Shown here in pieces: positions 7,085 to 13,868 of a stretch of 24,273 nucleotides of DNA (positions are counted from its first letter, which is position 1; every line of letters begins with the position of its first letter). Origin of the DNA: a virus. The notes beneath the pieces were generated by a model, which was given only the letters and a program-made list of their open reading frames with translations, was not told where the DNA came from and did not search any database. The stretch lies in IMG/VR virus record IMGVR_UViG_3300045421_000592, positions 1-24,273 of that record; one strand, written 5' to 3'. The position numbers were made by a program, and so were the translations under genes.

Positions 7085-7411
7085 ATGGGCTTTGAAATCG
7101 AGCATCCACCCCTGGCCATCAGAAAGAGAATTCTGAACAAATACTACTACAAGGCAATTGAGGTCGCGTGCATTGATCATGCCACCGAACGAGACGCCGG
7201 AGACGACGCTGGCGAGCAGGCGGTGTTGGCCGTGCATTATAAAGCCATGCTTTCTTACAGTCGTATGATGCAAGAGCTGTACGAGGCATTCAACCCCGAA
7301 CTCTGGCGCAAACGACTGAAGCAAGAAGAGAAGAAGGTCCATTGGAAAAAGTTGGGATTTAGGTCGAAGAAGGAATACGAAGAGTGGAAGAAATACTCGG
7401 AGGATTTCTAA
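7085..7411 (+). CDS. Small charged protein carrying an antisense copy of ParB-like gene DNA
   Basis: 108 aa, no recognised family; predicted mostly helical, acidic at the N-terminus and Lys-rich at the C-terminus. Codons 34-50 (ERDAGDDAGEQAVLAV) are encoded by a 48-bp stretch identical to the complement of the DGQHR region of the 10308-11333 gene. The segment is exactly 16 codons long, so the frame continues. The second half (ELWRKRLKQEEKKVHWKKLG) looks like a genuine protein with normal codon use. A -10-like TAGCCT lies 9 bp before the ATG and no strong ribosome site is present, so leaderless translation is possible. Confidence 0.58.
   Translation: MGFEIEHPPLAIRKRILNKYYYKAIEVACIDHATERDAGDDAGEQAVLAVHYKAMLSYSRMMQELYEAFNPELWRKRLKQEEKKVHWKKLGFRSKKEYEEWKKYSEDF
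7186..7233. repeat. 48-bp perfect repeat, copy A (inside 7085-7411)
   Basis: Identical base for base to 10952-10999, with sharp loss of similarity on both sides. This copy is read in the plus direction, the other in the minus direction. The complement of this copy encodes GQHRLLASVVSGVSF, the signature of the DGQHR/ParB-like protein. Confidence 0.95.
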
Positions 7412-7432
7412 AAGTGATGGTAGGGTGGGGAA

Positions 7433-7657
7433 ATGAGCAGTTACACGAACGACGACGAAATCAGAGAAATCAAAGCAACGCTTGATTCGCTTGTCACCCT
7501 GGTGCGAACGGTTGCCGAGCAACTCTCCGGAATTGAAACATCCCTCCGCAACAACCTCCCGACTGCGGCCCAACGCCTTCAGGCGGTTACGGGTTCAAAG
7601 TCGAGCGTTCTGAACGACCTGCCGTCGATTGGTTCTTTGACAACAAAAACTAAGTGA
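7433..7657 (+). CDS. Small coiled-coil-like hypothetical protein, 74 aa
   Basis: The ATG at 7433 follows a GGTGGGG ribosome site. Residues 8-42 have a heptad-like pattern of Ile/Leu/Val (IREIKATLDSLVTLVRTVAE), suggesting a short coiled coil; the tail is Ser/Thr-rich. The stop TGA overlaps the stop of the convergent PP-loop gene by 8 nt. No family recognised; the 22-nt gap behind the 7085 gene suggests a two-gene plus-strand operon. Confidence 0.55.
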   Translation: MSSYTNDDEIREIKATLDSLVTLVRTVAEQLSGIETSLRNNLPTAAQRLQAVTGSKSSVLNDLPSIGSLTTKTK

Positions 7658-8807
7658 AGTCGTCTTTGGCGTCGAGCATGTTGGCGTCGGTCTGTTCAAC
7701 AGCTTGCTGAATCGAGTAAGCCTTGGTTCCAGGACCTATCGGATTTACTGCCGTGATGTGGAACTCGTGCATCAGAATATTGCGCACAAGCCAGTGAATC
7801 GGATAGGAACGTGGATCTCTGGCGTTCTTTTTGCGGAATTCGGCCGCGAAAGCCATCGCCCGCCTCCGCAACCCAGGGGTTATGACGTTGTCATCGATAC
7901 ACATTTTTACGCCATCCCATCCGTAGGTCGCATACCGCAAGATGTACGCCTCCATATCAAAATCCTTCCACCAAAGCCGTTGGGCGTCAACGTGCGGAAA
8001 ACATTCCACCAACCGATCGTAAAATTCCGGCTCGGTGGCGATGACATCACCAATCCTGCGTATAGCCACAGCATGTAGGGGAATGCCGACTCTTGAATTG
8101 CTCCCAGTTATGGCCGCATAGTCGTAATACTCGCAATAACTTGCTTTGTGTTCGTCAATTACGAATTTCAATACGTCGTCGGTCGTCCAATCGTAGATCA
8201 CCTTGGCGAATCTGAGCGGGATGGACCGTTTCATTTTGTAGGGAGCCACAATGTAATTTTCGTGCAGTTTCTGAACACATGAGCGATATCTCATCATCGA
8301 CTCATTCGCTCTGACACCCATAATGAAGGCAGTTCGACCCTTCTTGCCCTGCATTGTGTAATAGTCGATCGATTCCGGCACCGCTTTTGACGGATCTAAA
8401 CCAAAATGTCGTGCCGTTATAGCGTGCTCCGGCATATCCCTGACCAGGCGGCCGTCTTTTCGGCGCTGTTCCGACCACAGCAAGCAGTATTCGCGTTGTC
8501 CCAAAACCCAGATTTCTTGCCCCTGTGGCAGGCAATACCACTCCATGTCAACCCAGTCGTAGTTTCGGACTTCTTCCATGAATCGAACAACGGCAGGACT
8601 GACCATTTCTTCGTCCCTAAAAATTGCTTTCACTGGCCCGAGTTTTCGTTCTTCGTGAATCTCTTTGGCAAGATAAAGAACGGCGGTGGAGTCTTTGCCG
8701 CCAGAAAACTGGACGCAGACAGTGTCAAAGGTGTCGTATACGTGACGCATTCTCGCACGGGCAGCGTCGACACACGACACATCCAAGAAAAGACGTTGCC
8801 TAGTCAC
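7650..8807 (-). CDS. PP-loop ATPase, PAPS-reductase/IbrA-like family (2)
   Basis: 385 aa from a GTG overlapping the upstream stop by 8 nt. The PP-loop SGGKDS is at residues 35-40, in the context FDTVCVQFSGGKDSTAVLYLA. Downstream are FRDEE near 63-67, a GVRANESMMRYRS segment near 164-176 and a Trp/Tyr-rich C-terminal half. Architecture and the R.NES..RYRS motif fit the large PAPS-reductase-related proteins such as IbrA and DndC-like enzymes, which adenylate a substrate for sulfur or nitrogen transfer. The substrate is unknown. It differs from the other PP-loop gene in having no CxxC pair. It is co-directional with the zinc-ribbon and dimer-glycosylase genes upstream. Confidence 0.8.
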   Translation of the reverse strand: MTRQRLFLDVSCVDAARARMRHVYDTFDTVCVQFSGGKDSTAVLYLAKEIHEERKLGPVKAIFRDEEMVSPAVVRFMEEVRNYDWVDMEWYCLPQGQEIWVLGQREYCLLWSEQRRKDGRLVRDMPEHAITARHFGLDPSKAVPESIDYYTMQGKKGRTAFIMGVRANESMMRYRSCVQKLHENYIVAPYKMKRSIPLRFAKVIYDWTTDDVLKFVIDEHKASYCEYYDYAAITGSNSRVGIPLHAVAIRRIGDVIATEPEFYDRLVECFPHVDAQRLWWKDFDMEAYILRYATYGWDGVKMCIDDNVITPGLRRRAMAFAAEFRKKNARDPRSYPIHWLVRNILMHEFHITAVNPIGPGTKAYSIQQAVEQTDANMLDAKDDFT

Positions 8808-9171
8808 CGTAAACTTCTGCCTTGCACGACTCGCACACGGTCTTCATCCAGCCGTAGCTGTTTTTGTGCATTTTGGCGCCCATATCTCCACACAGCTCAC
8901 ACTTGTGGGATGAAACGTACTCATAAACGGCAACAACCTCGTTCATTTTCTTGCGGAGATGCTCCCTGCCGTCGGATGTGGAAAAGTAGTAGCGCAATGT
9001 CCCGAATTCTTCTTTTATCTGAAGCACCTGATACAGGGGATCAATCGCCCCCAACTCGAGATCGCAGTCAATTATGAGTTGATACCAGCCCGGGCCGCAT
9101 TCAACTACCGGCGGCGAGAAAGCTGGAAATCGCGATTTGACTTTTTGTAATTGGGCGGACTTGTCGATCAT
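8800..9171 (-). CDS. Conserved phage protein with C-terminal zinc ribbon
   Basis: 123 aa from the ATG at 9171, which forms an ATGA overlap with the upstream glycosylase stop; a TTG at 9180 is a poorer alternative. The middle reads CGPGWYQLIIDCDLELGAID then QIKEEFGTLRYYF, a pattern recurring in phage and bacterial hypothetical proteins. CELC and CESC near the C-terminus frame a zinc ribbon. Role unknown; the tight coupling with the DNA glycosylase and PP-loop genes suggests a DNA or nucleotide metabolism role (inference). Confidence 0.75.
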   Translation of the reverse strand: MIDKSAQLQKVKSRFPAFSPPVVECGPGWYQLIIDCDLELGAIDPLYQVLQIKEEFGTLRYYFSTSDGREHLRKKMNEVVAVYEYVSSHKCELCGDMGAKMHKNSYGWMKTVCESCKAEVYGD

Positions 9172-9578
9172 GGTGGCCAATAATAACCTAAGTTTGCGTC
9201 CACTTCCCAGTTGAATTGTTTGTAGTGCTCGGGCAACTTGCGCAAGAGGTTCGACTTGTGGCTGTCGTGTAACCGTTCATCGCCGAACCATTCCGGGAAG
9301 TCGTTTTTGTCCGGTGAGACAAGGGCCTGGATTTTGTGTAGGCAGGTGTCGTCATATCCGCGGTTGCACCACTCCAAGCACATCGTTATGCCATACCAGC
9401 TCAAACCAGCCTCGTGTCCACGCCACATTTTGGTTGCCGGGTGGTTTTTCCATCCTGCCGATTTTCCAGTCAGAGCGTTGAGGATTTGTAAGACCTCTAC
9501 GCGCTGCTTGCCCAGTCGCTGGGCGTCTAGGCAGTGGGCCGATAAAACATAACTGTCATAGGGTAGGAAGGTTTGCAT
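9168..9578 (-). CDS. Pyrimidine-dimer DNA glycosylase family protein (Pyr_excise, DenV-like)
   Basis: 136 aa. The start MQTFLPY, then CLDAQRLGKQRVEVLQIL at 16-33, GWKNHPATKMWRGHE at about 42-56, and the ending SHKSNLLRKLPEHY with a terminal YYWPP match the MSMEG_6728-type branch of the pyrimidine-dimer glycosylase family. T4 DenV, the best-known member, excises UV-induced dimers and nicks the abasic site. The branch seen here is common in actinobacteria and phages but less well studied, so repair of dimers is inferred. No clear ribosome site is seen before the ATG. The next upstream gene ends 30 bp away. Confidence 0.8.
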   Translation of the reverse strand: MQTFLPYDSYVLSAHCLDAQRLGKQRVEVLQILNALTGKSAGWKNHPATKMWRGHEAGLSWYGITMCLEWCNRGYDDTCLHKIQALVSPDKNDFPEWFGDERLHDSHKSNLLRKLPEHYKQFNWEVDANLGYYWPP

Positions 9579-9608
9579 AAAGATATTCTATTGGACCCTT
9601 CATAGTTA

Positions 9609-9935
9609 CTAGCTCTTTCTACGTGCCACAATCATTCGGCATCGCTCTATCAGGATATTCAGGCGCCGCCGATCATCGGGATCGAGTTCATCGAACACGA
9701 TTATGCAGGAGTGAACCAGGAACCAGTGGTGAATGTCGCGTATGTATCGATCCGGAATGGTGGATGCCTGCATCTTGGATGCCCAAGATGTTATGTCCTT
9801 GTAATCGGACAGTTTCATTCCGGCGATCATGTGGACAACGAATTCGCCGATGTCTTGGATGATCGCTTGGTCTAGGCCGGAACTGTACTCGGGCTGGAAC
9901 TCATGTTCCCATGCCTCGAGGTCTTTCTCGGACAT
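9609..9935 (-). CDS. Hypothetical protein, 108 aa
   Basis: Predicted all-helical, acidic N-terminus (EKDLEAWEHEF) and basic C-terminus (ERCRMIVARRKS), no Cys cluster or membrane segment. The ATG lies one base after the stop of the XRE gene, so the two are almost certainly one transcript. A partner or co-regulator of the XRE protein would fit a two-gene toxin-antitoxin-like layout, but no toxin motif is visible. Confidence 0.65.
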   Translation of the reverse strand: MSEKDLEAWEHEFQPEYSSGLDQAIIQDIGEFVVHMIAGMKLSDYKDITSWASKMQASTIPDRYIRDIHHWFLVHSCIIVFDELDPDDRRRLNILIERCRMIVARRKS

Positions 9936-9936
9936 T

Positions 9937-10155
9937 TCAGACGTCGATTATCGACTTTGGCTCCACATCGAGCGCCGTGCATATGCGGAAGAACGTGTCG
10001 AGGCTCGGTGAGAAGTGCCCGTTTTCGATCCTGTTGATCGTTTTGCGGTTGACGCCGGCCGCGTTGGCGACAGCGCGTTGGGTTACGCCGATTTCGATGC
10101 GTCGCGCTCTGATGAGTTTGGCGACCTGGTTTGCGCTGTGGGACTTTGTTGTCAT
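9937..10155 (-). CDS. XRE-family helix-turn-helix regulator
   Basis: 72 aa, just one Cro/C1-type HTH domain: VAKLIRARRIEIGVTQRAVA, then the recognition segment GVNRKTINRIENG and a closing helix SLDTFFRICTALDVEP. This is the usual compact DNA-binding domain of phage repressors and antitoxins, here without any extra domain for cleavage or oligomerisation. A purine-rich AAAGAAATGAG precedes the ATG. Likely represses its own promoter in the 10156-10307 gap or that of the ParB-like gene upstream (inference). Confidence 0.88.
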   Translation of the reverse strand: MTTKSHSANQVAKLIRARRIEIGVTQRAVANAAGVNRKTINRIENGHFSPSLDTFFRICTALDVEPKSIIDV

Positions 10156-10292
10156 TGTGTGCTCATTTCTTTGATGGGTGTTTTGAGGGGGGCAGTTTTA
10201 TGACGTGCCCAGGTCAAAACAACCGTTGCGCAGTTTGGAAGGAAACAACTACGGCTCGGTGGGTGGCTGTTCATCGCCCTTTCCAGCGTGTT

Positions 10293-10308
10293 GGTTTCGC
10301 CGGAAACC
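10293..10308 (-). terminator. Short hairpin at the end of the ParB-like gene
   Basis: GGTTTC and GAAACC form a perfect 6-bp stem around a 4-nt loop, touching the TAG stop of the ParB-like gene. No U-run follows, so intrinsic termination would be weak. The remaining 137 bp up to the XRE start contains a G-rich run (10185-10192) and no gene that I can support. Confidence 0.35.
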
Positions 10309-11333
10309 TATTCGTCTTCGTTGGTTTCCTCGGCCGGCTTGCCGGTCTTCCAGTCGAACGGTGTCGCCGTGGAGACTGCCGGGAATTCGGAATCGGTGCG
10401 GGTGCCCCACTGGCGCACCAGGCTCATCTGGCGGCCGTTGATGTAGGCGTTGAACACCCGCATGATGGTTCCGGCTTCGCGGAAGTTGCGTGCGTTGGCG
10501 CCAGCGGTCGTGCCGGTCTTCAGCATGAACGAGCGCAACGCGAGACGCGGGTCGCCGCCGTTGAATCCGATGCCCTTGCAGGTTTCGTCGACGAACTGCT
10601 CGATGAGCTTGCGGCCGCGGACTCGCGAAGCGAGGATTGCGAAGATTCCCCACGCCGAGTTGATTCCGCCGATGCCGTACTTGGCTTTCATGCCGAGGGT
10701 CTTTGCCCAGTCCACGAGGTCTTCGTGTTCGGTGCAGAACTGCACGAGGTCATCGCCGGTGACCAGGATCATCGTTCCGTGTTGGAGCGGGTTGAGACCT
10801 GCGTCCAGGGTGATCACTGGGCGGACCATTGCGCCGATGAATGTCGAGTTGGCGAAACCGCCGACCTTGAGCACGTCACCGTTGGTGCGCGAGACGCCCC
10901 TGTCGATGACCGAGAAGACCGAGGACGGCAAGTTGGAGATCAACTGGCACTCGAACGAGACGCCGGAGACGACGCTGGCGAGCAGGCGGTGTTGGCCGTC
11001 GATCAGCACGTCGTTGCCTTGGTCGTCTTTGGCGAGTCGGATTGCGTCGCCCGTGTAGACCCACTGACCACGCGTCATCGCTGATGCGTAGGCCTTGCAG
11101 CGCTCTTCCTTGACCTTGCGGTTGTTGACGTTCAGCGTCAGCAGTTCCGCGGCGATTGCCGGGCTGATGACTGTCTTCAATCCGTTGTTCGACTTCGCGA
11201 TCAAGCTGCGCGTTGTCGGCGACATCTTGACTGGCGCCGGCGTCGGGATGCTGTCGCCGGTCTTCTGGCTTGTGGTTGCTCCCACTTCGGGGATCGACAC
11301 CTTGGTGGGTGCCACTTTGGTCTTTCTGGGCAT
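10308..11333 (-). CDS. DGQHR/ParB-like protein
   Basis: 341 aa. A low-complexity N-terminus (1-45, rich in Pro, Thr, Ser) leads into a ParB/sulfiredoxin-fold domain: NVNNRKVKEERCKAYASAM near 68-86, RGQWVYTGDAIRLA near 88-101 and the hallmark VLIDGQHRLLASVVSG at 109-124. The rest is helical and may bind DNA. Actinophage versions are often called ParB-like partition proteins. The DGQHR signature is shared with DndB, a regulator of DNA phosphorothioation. GGAGG sits 6 nt before the ATG and a good promoter precedes it. The DGQHR-coding DNA is duplicated at 7186-7233. Confidence 0.82.
   Translation of the reverse strand: MPRKTKVAPTKVSIPEVGATTSQKTGDSIPTPAPVKMSPTTRSLIAKSNNGLKTVISPAIAAELLTLNVNNRKVKEERCKAYASAMTRGQWVYTGDAIRLAKDDQGNDVLIDGQHRLLASVVSGVSFECQLISNLPSSVFSVIDRGVSRTNGDVLKVGGFANSTFIGAMVRPVITLDAGLNPLQHGTMILVTGDDLVQFCTEHEDLVDWAKTLGMKAKYGIGGINSAWGIFAILASRVRGRKLIEQFVDETCKGIGFNGGDPRLALRSFMLKTGTTAGANARNFREAGTIMRVFNAYINGRQMSLVRQWGTRTDSEFPAVSTATPFDWKTGKPAEETNEDE
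10952..10999. repeat. 48-bp perfect repeat, copy B (DGQHR codons of the ParB-like gene)
   Basis: Identical to 7186-7233. On the minus strand it encodes residues 112-128 of the ParB-like protein. Because this motif is a conserved family signature here, this copy is the likely donor. Confidence 0.95.
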
Positions 11334-11377
11334 GTTTGCCTCCGTATTGGTTATGTGCCGTTATTGGCAGTGGATTC

Positions 11378-11407
11378 ACTATATGGGGGGCGTGGGACAG
11401 AAAGCAA
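11378..11407 (-). promoter_or_regulatory. Promoter of the ParB-like gene
   Basis: On the minus strand TTGCTT (11407-11402) and TATAGT (11383-11378) are separated by 18 bp, a good sigma-70/SigA-type promoter. It ends 44 bp upstream of the ATG at 11333. The G-rich run in its spacer reads C-rich on this strand. Confidence 0.6.
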
Positions 11408-11430
11408 CCTCTTTTTCAAAAATTTTTTGA

Positions 11431-11473
11431 TACCCCCCAGCCACCCGGTTCTACCCCCCCAGCCACCCGGTTC
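11431..11473. repeat. Tandem 21/22-bp direct repeat in a divergent promoter region
   Basis: Two adjoining copies of TACCCCCCAGCCACCCGGTTC at 11431-11451 and 11452-11473; the second has one extra C in the C-run and is otherwise identical. Immediately to the left, 11416-11430 is an AT-rich near-palindrome, TCAAAAATTTTTTGA. Together they fill the space between the ParB-like promoter and the DUF932 start. An operator for a regulator such as the XRE, WhiB or ParB-like protein is a natural reading; the two-copy, 21-bp period (two helical turns) supports cooperative binding (inference). Confidence 0.7.
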
Positions 11474-11490
11474 GAAGTATCCTGGAACCC

Positions 11491-12510
11491 ATGGGTCACG
11501 AAATAGAAATCAATAGGGACGGCACCGCCAGGTTCGCCTATGTGGACGTCGGGGTGGCCCCCTGGCATCGCCTTGGGACGAGCGTAAAAGGGCTGCAAAC
11601 AGCCGAAAAGATGCTCGAGGTCGCCCAGGCTGACTTTGACGTCCTGCTTACCCGCGTAGCCGCCGTAGACGACAACGGAGAACTCATTCTCAATACAGAC
11701 GGCACTCCTGTCATTATTCGGGATTCCAGGGCGACAGTGCGCCAAAACCCGGATGGCACCTTTGACCCACTGTCGACCGTGGGCACTCGCTATGAGGTGA
11801 GGCAGAACAGAGAAGTTCTCGAGCGCGCCCTCGCCGTCGTCGGTGCGTCAGCCGGTGACGCCGTTATGGACACGGTAGGCGTCTTGCGCGATGGCAAACG
11901 TTTTTTCGCCACGATCGAACTTGGAGCGCTCGTCATCGACCCCAAGGGTATCAACGATCGCATCGCCAGGTACCTCGTTGTTTCTTCTGGCCATGACGGT
12001 GTGTGGCCGATCAGGTATGCCAACACCGACATACGGGCGGTGTGCAAAAACACCGTCGCGCTTGGGATCAAGGAAGCGGAGCGGGTGTTCACCGCTCGAC
12101 ACACGCGCAACGTTGACCACGCGCTCGAAGATGCTCGCGAAGTGTTGCGAATCTCCGTCGAATGGGCAAAGCATTTCCAAATCCTTGCCGAGAAGATGCT
12201 TCTCACGAAAATACCTCTCGGATCACCGAAGATCGATCAAGTAATCAACAAAGTTTTCCCGGATGATTCTGACACCAGTCGGCAGCGCAAAAACAGGAAT
12301 GAAGCGATTGGGCTCGTGAAAAGTATTTACAACAACTCGAACAACGTCGGTAAGTGCGGACACAACGGCTGGTCGTTGTACAACGCGATCGTCGAGTATC
12401 TCGATCACTTCCGTGGCACCTCGATACAAGAACGCGCCATCGCTTCTATGGATGAAGCATCTCTTGTCACGCAGAAGAAACTCCTGACGCAAGCAGCCGT
12501 GCTATCTTAG
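11491..12510 (+). CDS. DUF932 / phage-plasmid-like protein (TIGR03299 type)
   Basis: 339 aa. The opening with GVAPWHRLG at 21-29, the central RYLVVSSGHDGVWPIRYANTD-like block near 160-180 and the late HNGWSLYNAIVEYLDHFRG segment near 288-306 are the landmarks of the DUF932 family found in phages and plasmids. The biochemical role is not established; members often sit next to replication, recombination or DNA-modification genes. The ATG is preceded by TGGAAC at 3-8 nt and by a -10-like TATCCT at 11478-11483, so the leader would be very short or absent. It is divergent from the ParB-like gene across the tandem repeat. Confidence 0.85.
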   Translation: MGHEIEINRDGTARFAYVDVGVAPWHRLGTSVKGLQTAEKMLEVAQADFDVLLTRVAAVDDNGELILNTDGTPVIIRDSRATVRQNPDGTFDPLSTVGTRYEVRQNREVLERALAVVGASAGDAVMDTVGVLRDGKRFFATIELGALVIDPKGINDRIARYLVVSSGHDGVWPIRYANTDIRAVCKNTVALGIKEAERVFTARHTRNVDHALEDAREVLRISVEWAKHFQILAEKMLLTKIPLGSPKIDQVINKVFPDDSDTSRQRKNRNEAIGLVKSIYNNSNNVGKCGHNGWSLYNAIVEYLDHFRGTSIQERAIASMDEASLVTQKKLLTQAAVLS

Positions 12511-12514
12511 AGAT

Positions 12515-13018
12515 ATGGCCGAAGAGGACTTTGAGTTCGAGTTTGACGATGGCGATGACGATGAAGTCTTTGACTTCGAGGAGGAATCGTCACATCGACC
12601 GGAGCGTCGAACGCGGGAGGAAATCCGCAAGATAAGCAGGGTTCAGGGTCAGACCTTTTATGCGCTCGACCAATATGCCAAACTTGTTGGTGACGAAGCT
12701 CTCAACGACGTGATATCGCAATGTGAGCGGCGTCTCCAATGGCAACTTGAATGCGTCAGTGATCGCTCAACGATCGATGACATACTCATGCGGCGCTACA
12801 ACATCTACGATCCGGATGCGTGGTTGCGTTATCGAAATTCCTGGTTTGAGAAGCGTGTCCGCAACGACATGCATCACATCGGCATGATGCATTCATCGAT
12901 GTTTGCACGGGCCGTTGCGAGGAGAAAACTCAACGTTCTTGGTCGCCTCACATTGTTTAGTCGCGAAATTCTTTGGGGGTTGATGCAAAAACTTGACAGA
13001 AAGCTGCAATCGCTGTAG
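12515..13018 (+). CDS. Acidic hypothetical protein, 167 aa
   Basis: The first 26 residues are almost all Asp, Glu and Phe (EEDFEFEFDDGDDDEVFDFE), like a DNA-mimicking or RNA-polymerase-clamp-like acidic tail. The remainder is basic and helical, with a Trp/Arg/His-rich centre (YNIYDPDAWLRYRNSWFEKR). GAGA lies just before the ATG and the DUF932 stop is 4 nt upstream. The gene is probably co-transcribed with DUF932. No family recognised. Confidence 0.68.
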   Translation: MAEEDFEFEFDDGDDDEVFDFEEESSHRPERRTREEIRKISRVQGQTFYALDQYAKLVGDEALNDVISQCERRLQWQLECVSDRSTIDDILMRRYNIYDPDAWLRYRNSWFEKRVRNDMHHIGMMHSSMFARAVARRKLNVLGRLTLFSREILWGLMQKLDRKLQSL

Positions 13019-13061
13019 CCACGGGCTGGTGTTGGTCTATAATTTACAGAAAGAGATGGTT

Positions 13062-13523
13062 ATGACGGCTTATTGGAAAGATTATTTTGGCCCGATCAAG
13101 GGCGTTCGCGTTGAGACAAAAGCAGCGCACAGAGAGAAATCGTGTCCCAAGGCAACAAGCGATATTGCCGTCAATCTCCGCAACCGCGGCAAAGCAATCA
13201 AGACGGCCATGTATGGTCCCCTCAATCCGGCAGAGTCAAACAATGATTACTGGACGAAACTTGCGTCAGAATGGGACGTTGACGTATCTGCTGCCAAAAA
13301 GCAACGATGTGGAAATTGTGCGGTGTTCGTTATCACCCCGGAAATGAAAAATTGCATCAAATCTGGACTGACCGGTGAGACCCGAAAGGACGAGTGGAAT
13401 GCCATTGATGCTGCCGGCGAACTTGGCTACTGTGAAGCGTTCGACTTTAAGTGTGCATCCAAGAGAACCTGTCGAGCATGGGTTACTGGTGGGCCAATTA
13501 CAAAGGAAAAGCCAGGAGAATGA
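13062..13523 (+). CDS. Cys-rich phage protein, possible HiPIP-like or zinc site (1)
   Basis: 153 aa from the ATG at 13062, chosen because AAAGAG lies 6 nt upstream and the protein then begins MTAYWKDYFGPIKGVRVET. Upstream in-frame Met codons at 12993 and 13056 are less well placed. The C-terminal half carries CGNCAVF, a Cys 11 residues on, GYCEAFDFKCASKRTC and an ending AWVTGGP, so about six conserved-looking cysteines that could hold a cluster or zinc. Similar Cys frames occur in phage proteins near head genes, but none are adjacent here. The TGA overlaps the next ATG (ATGA). Confidence 0.68.
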   Translation: MTAYWKDYFGPIKGVRVETKAAHREKSCPKATSDIAVNLRNRGKAIKTAMYGPLNPAESNNDYWTKLASEWDVDVSAAKKQRCGNCAVFVITPEMKNCIKSGLTGETRKDEWNAIDAAGELGYCEAFDFKCASKRTCRAWVTGGPITKEKPGE

Positions 13524-13840
13524 ACGTCAGCGACATTGTTGGATTGAGGTTTGAGGCAAAGCAGGAGAATCGACTCGCCCCCGCGGAACGGGAATTTGTT
13601 AACGCCTTGCGGTCGATCGCATCCAAATACGGGAAGTTGGCGGACTATGACAAGAACGGAATTTGGGTCGGCTACCAGACGCAAGCTCAAAACGACAACT
13701 ATTCGATCGGGGTGAAATGCTCCAACTGTGCGTTCTACGAATCACAGAACGTGTGTCAAATCGTCAAAGTCAAGATTGAACCGGGTGGATATTGTCGCCT
13801 GGCCGCGATACCTGATGGGTTGGTCAGCAAACGCGGGTGA
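13520..13840 (+). CDS. Cys-rich phage protein, related to its upstream neighbour (2)
   Basis: 106 aa from the ATG at 13520, which overlaps the previous stop as ATGA. The C-terminal third reads KCSNCAFYESQNVCQIVKV, then GGYCRLAAIP: the same CxNCAxY-C-GYC spacing pattern as the preceding gene but with fewer cysteines. This suggests that the two arose by duplication or share a cofactor type such as a HiPIP-like Fe-S cluster (inference). The N-terminus (RLAPAEREFVNALRSIASKYG) is helical. It converges with a small membrane gene. Confidence 0.7.
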   Translation: MNVSDIVGLRFEAKQENRLAPAEREFVNALRSIASKYGKLADYDKNGIWVGYQTQAQNDNYSIGVKCSNCAFYESQNVCQIVKVKIEPGGYCRLAAIPDGLVSKRG

Positions 13841-13868
13841 ACGCCAGACGAAACAGATTCAGCACAGA

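Noticed and set aside
10131-11084. Long plus-strand open frame of 317 codons opposite the ParB-like gene
   Set aside because: It mirrors the codon structure of the minus-strand gene, lacks a ribosome site and has low-complexity Glu/Val/Asp-rich content typical of antisense frames.
11431-11473. CRISPR-like array
   Set aside because: Two adjoining copies without spacers are a tandem repeat. No spaced repeats or cas genes were seen.
11462-11490. tRNA T-arm-like GGTTCGAA sequence
   Set aside because: It belongs to the tandem repeat, and no acceptor, D or anticodon arms can be built around it. No tRNA was found anywhere in the window.
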